From Candidatus Omnitrophica bacterium UBA1562 (GTDB lineage: Bacteria > Omnitrophota > Gorgyraeia > Gygaellales > Profunditerraquicolaceae): 7,796 nucleotides of DNA. The notes under the pieces were generated by a model, which was not told the DNA's origin, searched no databases, and saw nothing but the letters and a program-made list of their open reading frames with translations. A program made the translations under genes and the position numbers. Of the stretch, positions 4,345 through 7,796 are shown piece by piece. The stretch is taken from contig DCOU01000048.1 of NCBI GenBank assembly GCA_002322525.1, forward strand, positions 1 through 7,796, written 5' to 3'. Each line of letters opens with the position of its first letter. The stretch's first letter is position 1.

Positions 4345-4861
4345 GAAAACAAAGAGAGCCAAAAGTAAAAAAAGTTCAGCAGCTGCCATTAAAGGAAAAT
4401 TCGCTTCTGGTGAGAAGATAGCGCTCAATAATTTAAAGGCGCCGAAAGGCTGCCATAAGCGTAAGAAAATTTTAGGCAGAGGCCCTAGTTCCGGACACGG
4501 CAAGACTTCTACGCGAGGCAGCAAAGGCCAAACCTCACGTTCAGGACGGGATTTTTATCCCGGGTTTGAAGGGGGGCAGACGCCTTTGATCCGCAGAATT
4601 CCTAAGCGCGGGTTTAAAGCAAAAACAAAATTGGAATATCAAATTATCCATTTAGAAGACCTAAACAAGATAAAAGAACAGACTATAAGCCTTGACTTAT
4701 TAAAAGAAAAAGGCCTCATTAAAGATACGAATAGATTAGTTAAAATATTAAGCGACGGAGAAATTAAAAACCCTATTAATATCCAAGCCCACGCAGTTTC
4801 AAAGAAGGCGCTGGAGAAGATTCAAAATGCCGGTGGAAAGGTAATTGTGGTGGGGGATTAA
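4343..4861 (+). CDS. rplO: 50S ribosomal protein L15 with basic N-terminal extension
   Basis: Late-assembly large-subunit protein. From residue 27 the sequence is standard L15: ALNNLKAPKGCHKRKKILGRGPSSGHGKTSTRGSKGQTSRSG, then FEGGQTPLIRRIPKRGFK, the LEDLNKI segment and the C-terminal INIQAHAVSKKALEKIQNAGGKVIVV. Total is 172 residues versus roughly 145-150 for the family, because about 25 Lys/Ser/Ala-rich residues precede the usual start. At the canonical Met position the codon is ATA (4418-4420), so the only standard in-frame start is the ATG at 4343, formed partly by the inverted-repeat arm. The extension may be a consequence of the repeat arriving upstream. The stop opens the C repeat before secY. 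Confidence 0.95.
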   Translation: MKTKRAKSKKSSAAAIKGKFASGEKIALNNLKAPKGCHKRKKILGRGPSSGHGKTSTRGSKGQTSRSGRDFYPGFEGGQTPLIRRIPKRGFKAKTKLEYQIIHLEDLNKIKEQTISLDLLKEKGLIKDTNRLVKILSDGEIKNPINIQAHAVSKKALEKIQNAGGKVIVVGD

Positions 4862-4916
4862 TTCGCACAATAACTTACTCACACTTACGTGTTCGTAAGT
4901 TATGTGCTCATTTAAA
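4858..4916 (+). repeat. C-type intergenic hairpin (copy 6) between rplO and secY
   Basis: TTAAT at 4858-4862 holds the rplO stop. TC/TC internal loop, GCAC/GTGC 4-bp stem (other copies GCCC/GGGC or GCAG/CTGC, so covarying), an AA bulge facing a single T, TAACTTAC/GTAAGTTA, and an extra inner ACAC/GTGT helix in the loop. It ends ATTTAAA directly before the secY ATG at 4917. The ATG at 4902 inside its right arm is in frame with secY but is part of the hairpin. Confidence 0.83.
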
Positions 4917-6263
4917 ATGTTTAGTGCGCTGATTAATTCATTTAAGATTCCGGACCTGAAAAGGCGAATAATTATAACAGCTATACTCGTTGCTATCTAT
5001 CGCATTGGCTGTTATGTACCTACGCCGGGCATTGATGGCGCGGCATTAGCCGAATTCTTTACCCGTATGGCCAAAACCCAGGGTGGCGCATTATTCGGCA
5101 TAATTAATATGTTTTCCGGCGGTGCAATGGAAAGGCTCACTATATTTGCTTTAGGAATAATGCCGTATATTTCCGCTTCAATTATTTTACAACTTTTGAC
5201 TGCGGTTATACCAACTCTGGAAAAATTAGCCAAGGAAGGAAAAGCCGGTTACGAAAAAATAAATCAATACACCCGCTATGGGACAGTAGCCCTTGCAATA
5301 ATTCAATCTTTCTTTATCGCCATGTGGCTGGAGAACCCGGCGCGTTTTGAAGGCCTAAAGATAGTTTTGTATCCCGGATGGGGGTTTAGGATACTTACTG
5401 TTCTTACTTTGACTACCGGCACAATATTTATTATGTGGCTGGGCGAACAGATTCAGGAAAGAGGCATCGGTAATGGTATATCATTAGTTATTACCGCCGG
5501 AATCATTTCCAGAATCTGGCCGGCAATGAACCAACTGTTTATCCTGATTTCACCTTTTTCGCCGTCCCGCAGGCAGATCCAGCCGTTTACTTTATTGATT
5601 ATGGCGGTTTTGCTGGTCGGTGTAGTATTTGCAGTAATCTTGATAACACAAGGGCAAAGAAAGATTCCCGTCCAATATGCGCGCAGGATTGTAGGAAGAA
5701 AAATATTCGGAGGCCAGAGCACCTATATACCTTTAAAAGTAGATACCTCCGGAGTTATCGCTATTATCTTTGCCCAGTCAATAATTCTATTTCCTGCAAC
5801 CGTAGCCTCCTTTATTCCTAATCCTGCGTTTCAAAGATGGGCGCAGGGATTAGTAAGAGGGCACGTGCTTTATACGGTTTTATACTCATTACTTATAATA
5901 TTCTTCTGTTATTTTTATACTGCAATTGTATTTAATCCGGTTGACTTATCGGAAAATATGAAAAAGTACGGCGGTTTTATCCCGGGTATCCGGCCCGGAA
6001 CATCCACCACTGATTTTTTAGATTTTGTAATGACAAGGATAACCTTAGCAGGAGCAGCCTTCATTGCTTTTATCGCCATATTCCCAGATTTTCTTATGGC
6101 CTGGCTTAAGGTTCCTTACCTAATCGCATCTTTTTTCGGCGGTACAGGAATACTAATTATAGTGGGAGTAATATTAGATACATTAAAACAGGTAGAATCG
6201 CACCTTCTTATGCATCATTACGAAGGATTTATTAAATCCGGACGCATCAGGGGTAGAAGATAA
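4917..6263 (+). CDS. secY: Protein translocase channel subunit SecY
   Basis: Central channel of the SecYEG translocon in the cytoplasmic membrane, through which unfolded proteins cross or enter the membrane. From ATG 4917 it has 448 residues, starting MFSALINSFKIPDLKRRI as expected; ATG 4902 would only add residues from the repeat. Ten hydrophobic segments can be seen at about 18-36, 73-98, 121-138, 157-176, 186-205, 224-244, 276-297, 315-338, 374-392 and 402-422, with the plug-region GGALFGIINMFSGGAMERLTIFALGIMPYISASI at 57-90. The cytosolic loop after segment 6 carries QGQRKIPVQYARR, and GGFIPGIRPG (352-361) precedes segment 9. The C-terminus is short and basic (KSGRIRGRR). It is followed 12 bases later by adk, the usual neighbour. 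Confidence 0.97.
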   Translation: MFSALINSFKIPDLKRRIIITAILVAIYRIGCYVPTPGIDGAALAEFFTRMAKTQGGALFGIINMFSGGAMERLTIFALGIMPYISASIILQLLTAVIPTLEKLAKEGKAGYEKINQYTRYGTVALAIIQSFFIAMWLENPARFEGLKIVLYPGWGFRILTVLTLTTGTIFIMWLGEQIQERGIGNGISLVITAGIISRIWPAMNQLFILISPFSPSRRQIQPFTLLIMAVLLVGVVFAVILITQGQRKIPVQYARRIVGRKIFGGQSTYIPLKVDTSGVIAIIFAQSIILFPATVASFIPNPAFQRWAQGLVRGHVLYTVLYSLLIIFFCYFYTAIVFNPVDLSENMKKYGGFIPGIRPGTSTTDFLDFVMTRITLAGAAFIAFIAIFPDFLMAWLKVPYLIASFFGGTGILIIVGVILDTLKQVESHLLMHHYEGFIKSGRIRGRR

Positions 6264-6275
6264 GGCGCTTAAAAT

Positions 6276-6947
6276 ATGCGAATGATTCTTTTAGGCCCGC
6301 CGGGAGCAGGAAAAGGCACACAGGCAAAGGCATTGGCGCAAAAATTAAAGTTGCCTCACATATCTACGGGTGATTTATTAAGACAGAACGTTTCGCAAGG
6401 TTCAGCATTAGGTAAGCTCGCGAGAGACTTTATGAATGGGGGGGCATTAGTGCCTGATGAATTAGTTACCCAGATGCTTAAATCACGCATTAGCCAACCC
6501 GATACTGAAAAAGGTTTTATTTTAGACGGTTATCCGCGTAACATAAATCAAGCAAAGGCATTAGACGACATTTTAAAAAAAAGAAATACAGCGATAGATC
6601 TTGTAATTTATCTTGATACGAGCGTTCCTGTAATTATACAGCGCTTGTCCGGCCGCTTAGTTTGCAGTGTCTGCGGTGCAAATTTTCACACAAAGAATAT
6701 GCCGCCTAAAGTTCGTATGGCCTGCGATAACTGCGGCGGTAAACTTTACCAAAGAAGCGACGATTTAGATGAGACTATCAAAAAACGTCTTCAGGTATAC
6801 CTGGAAGAATCTGCTCCGTTAATTCAATATTACAATAGTAAACATAGGCTTCATCGCCTTTTGGCAGATGGAGATAAAAATATAGTTTTAAAGAGAATTA
6901 TTGATTTGGCAAACCCCGTTAGAAATACCAAAGCTAAAATGAGATAA
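6276..6947 (+). CDS. adk: Adenylate kinase, zinc LID type, with repeat-derived tail
   Basis: Cytosolic enzyme converting ATP + AMP to 2 ADP, balancing adenine nucleotides. The 223 residues begin MRMILLGPPGAGKGTQAKAL with the P-loop at 7-15. The AMP-binding region shows HISTGDLLR (28-36) and FILDGYPRNINQA (81-93); DGYPR carries the usual Asp and Arg (family FxxDGFPR). The LID (about 125-163) has Cys130, Cys133, Cys150 and Cys153, the long zinc-binding form. The final stretch NPVRNTKAKMR (213-223) is encoded by the left arm and loop of the inverted repeat 6914-6966 and is not part of the fold. The ATG at 6276 is preceded by a weak AAGG at the secY stop; Met3 at 6282 is an alternative start. Position after secY is typical. 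Confidence 0.97.
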   Translation: MRMILLGPPGAGKGTQAKALAQKLKLPHISTGDLLRQNVSQGSALGKLARDFMNGGALVPDELVTQMLKSRISQPDTEKGFILDGYPRNINQAKALDDILKKRNTAIDLVIYLDTSVPVIIQRLSGRLVCSVCGANFHTKNMPPKVRMACDNCGGKLYQRSDDLDETIKKRLQVYLEESAPLIQYYNSKHRLHRLLADGDKNIVLKRIIDLANPVRNTKAKMR

Positions 6948-6966
6948 ATCAAGATTTCTAACGGGG
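6914..6966 (+). repeat. NPVR-type inverted repeat spanning the end of adk
   Basis: Perfect 13-bp arms CCCCGTTAGAAAT (6914-6926) and ATTTCTAACGGGG (6954-6966) around a 27-base loop. The left arm is translated as part of NPVRN at the adk C-terminus and the stop codon lies in the loop. The core CCCGTTAGAAAT is the same as in the repeat at 4294-4344, so this is a dispersed family. No T-run follows the right arm, so it is not a standard intrinsic terminator, and map begins 12 bases later. Confidence 0.85.
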
Positions 6967-6978
6967 CAAAAGAATACA

Positions 6979-7722
6979 ATGATTCCCATAAAGTCTAAAG
7001 AAGATTTAAAAATGCTTAAGAAGTCGGGTAAAATCCTATCTAAAATAATGCATAGACTTCAAAAGTTTATCCGGATAGGGGTATCCACAATTGAAATCGA
7101 CCAATTAGCGGAAAAACTGATAAAGGATGCGTTTGTAATATCCGCTTTTAAGGGTTACAATGGCTTTCCGGCAAATATATGTATCTCTGTTAACGAGCAA
7201 GTTGTGCATGGCATACCCGGCCAAGAAAGGTTAAAAGAAGGAGATATCGTAAGTTTAGATGCGGGTATAAATTATAAAGGTTATTTCTCTGACGCTGCAA
7301 TCACTCTGCCTGTAGGACGCATAGATTCTAAGCTACAGAAACTAATTGAAGTAACCAGAAATGCGTTATCAGAAGGAATAAAACAGGCACGGATAAATAA
7401 TCATCTATCGGATATATCTTATGCCATACAAACCTGTGTTGAAAGCCAAGGATTTTCTGTAGTAAGGCAATTTGTAGGACACGGCATAGGTTGTAGTTTA
7501 CATGAAGACCCTCAGATACCTAACTTTGGTTTACCACATCAAGGCGAAGTGTTAAAAAAAGGTATGGTTTTCGCAATCGAGCCAATGGTAAACTTGGGTT
7601 CGTGGGAATGTAAGATTCTCGATAACGGATGGACTGCGGTTACAAAGGATGGATTGCCTTCTGCTCATTTTGAACATACGGTAGCAATTACAGAAGAAGG
7701 ACCGGAAATTCTAACCAATTAA
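6979..7722 (+). CDS. map: Methionine aminopeptidase, type I
   Basis: Cytosolic metalloenzyme that removes the initiator methionine from nascent proteins. The 247 residues have the complete pita-bread fold signature: His78 in VVHGIPG, metal ligands Asp94 (SLDAG) and Asp105 (YFSDAA), His168 in FVGHGIGCSLHEDPQIPNF, Glu201 in FAIEPMVN and Glu232 in HFEHTVAI. There is no N-terminal zinc-finger extension and no insertion, hence type Ia-like length. The N-terminus MIPIKSKEDLKMLKKSGKIL is the usual helix. The ATG at 6979 lies 12 bases after the NPVR inverted repeat, with no clear Shine-Dalgarno. Its position after adk is the classical one; infA would be the expected next gene, but it lies outside the window. 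Confidence 0.97.
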   Translation: MIPIKSKEDLKMLKKSGKILSKIMHRLQKFIRIGVSTIEIDQLAEKLIKDAFVISAFKGYNGFPANICISVNEQVVHGIPGQERLKEGDIVSLDAGINYKGYFSDAAITLPVGRIDSKLQKLIEVTRNALSEGIKQARINNHLSDISYAIQTCVESQGFSVVRQFVGHGIGCSLHEDPQIPNFGLPHQGEVLKKGMVFAIEPMVNLGSWECKILDNGWTAVTKDGLPSAHFEHTVAITEEGPEILTN

Positions 7723-7796
7723 GCGAGGACATAAGTTATGGAGATTAATTTTGAAAATATTGCCGACATAAGTTATCAGTCCGAACTATCCCGACA
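7720..7796 (+). repeat. A-type hairpin after map, start of a further composite repeat, cut by the window
   Basis: A hairpin (7720-7787) starting at the map stop: GA/GA loop, GGAC/GTCC, bulge CA at 7777-7778, ATAAGTTAT on both arms, which gives eight pairs and one central G-G mismatch, 28-base loop. The next bases (CTATCCCGACA at the window end) match the start of the B stem-loop at 3703-3713 exactly, so a B part continues past the edge. An ORF opens at ATG 7738 in the same position as in the other A copies and is still open at the edge. Confidence 0.8.

Noticed and set aside
676..7796. CRISPR array from regularly recurring hairpins
   Set aside because: The repeats are separated by whole genes, vary in sequence and orientation, and have no unique spacers of constant length.

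Overview
The window is a stretch of the bacterial S10/spc ribosomal-protein cluster, all on the + strand and in the classical order: the last codons of a gene that is probably rpmC, then rpsQ, rplN, rplX, rplE, rpsN, rpsH, rplF, rplR, rpsE, rplO, secY, adk and map. The ribosomal proteins are of bacterial type. rpmD (L30), normally between rpsE and rplO, is missing. S14, L24 and adenylate kinase all carry CxxC...CxxC metal-binding cysteines. The AT-leaning composition and, above all, the CCCCGTTAGAAAT...ATTTCTAACGGGG inverted repeats (which encode NPVR-type peptide tails) remind me of uncultured Omnitrophota (OP3). That placement is from memory and only moderately sure.

Region by region: 1-678 is compact (rpsQ and rplN overlap by one base and both have good Shine-Dalgarno sequences). 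From 676 to 4916 most gene junctions are filled by structured repeats. One hairpin type, here called A, starts exactly at the stop codon of the upstream gene. A second type, C, ends exactly at the start codon of the downstream gene. Between them, where both occur, lie long B stem-loops whose arms differ completely between copies yet stay self-complementary. Full A-B-C units lie at rplN/rplX, rpsN/rpsH and rplR/rpsE. C alone lies at rplX/rplE, rplE/rpsN and rplO/secY. Half of A serves as the ribosome binding site of rplF, and another A begins after map and runs off the window. C read on the - strand has the same architecture as A (closing stem, GA/GA internal loop, 4-bp stem, 2-nt bulge on one side, 9-10-bp stem), so A and C look like one hairpin family placed in inverted orientation. 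Compensatory base changes between copies support the pairing. A different family, the NPVR inverted repeat, sits at rpsE/rplO and adk/map and contributes the protein termini there.

The genes work together as expected: small- and large-subunit proteins, the SecY translocon channel into which ribosomes feed membrane proteins, adenylate kinase for nucleotide balance, and methionine aminopeptidase for trimming nascent chains. The unusual content is the repeat system. It occupies at least 9 of the junctions in an essential operon, replaces normal Shine-Dalgarno leaders, carries its own stop codon, and in the A copies contains a short ORF with its own Shine-Dalgarno and ATG.
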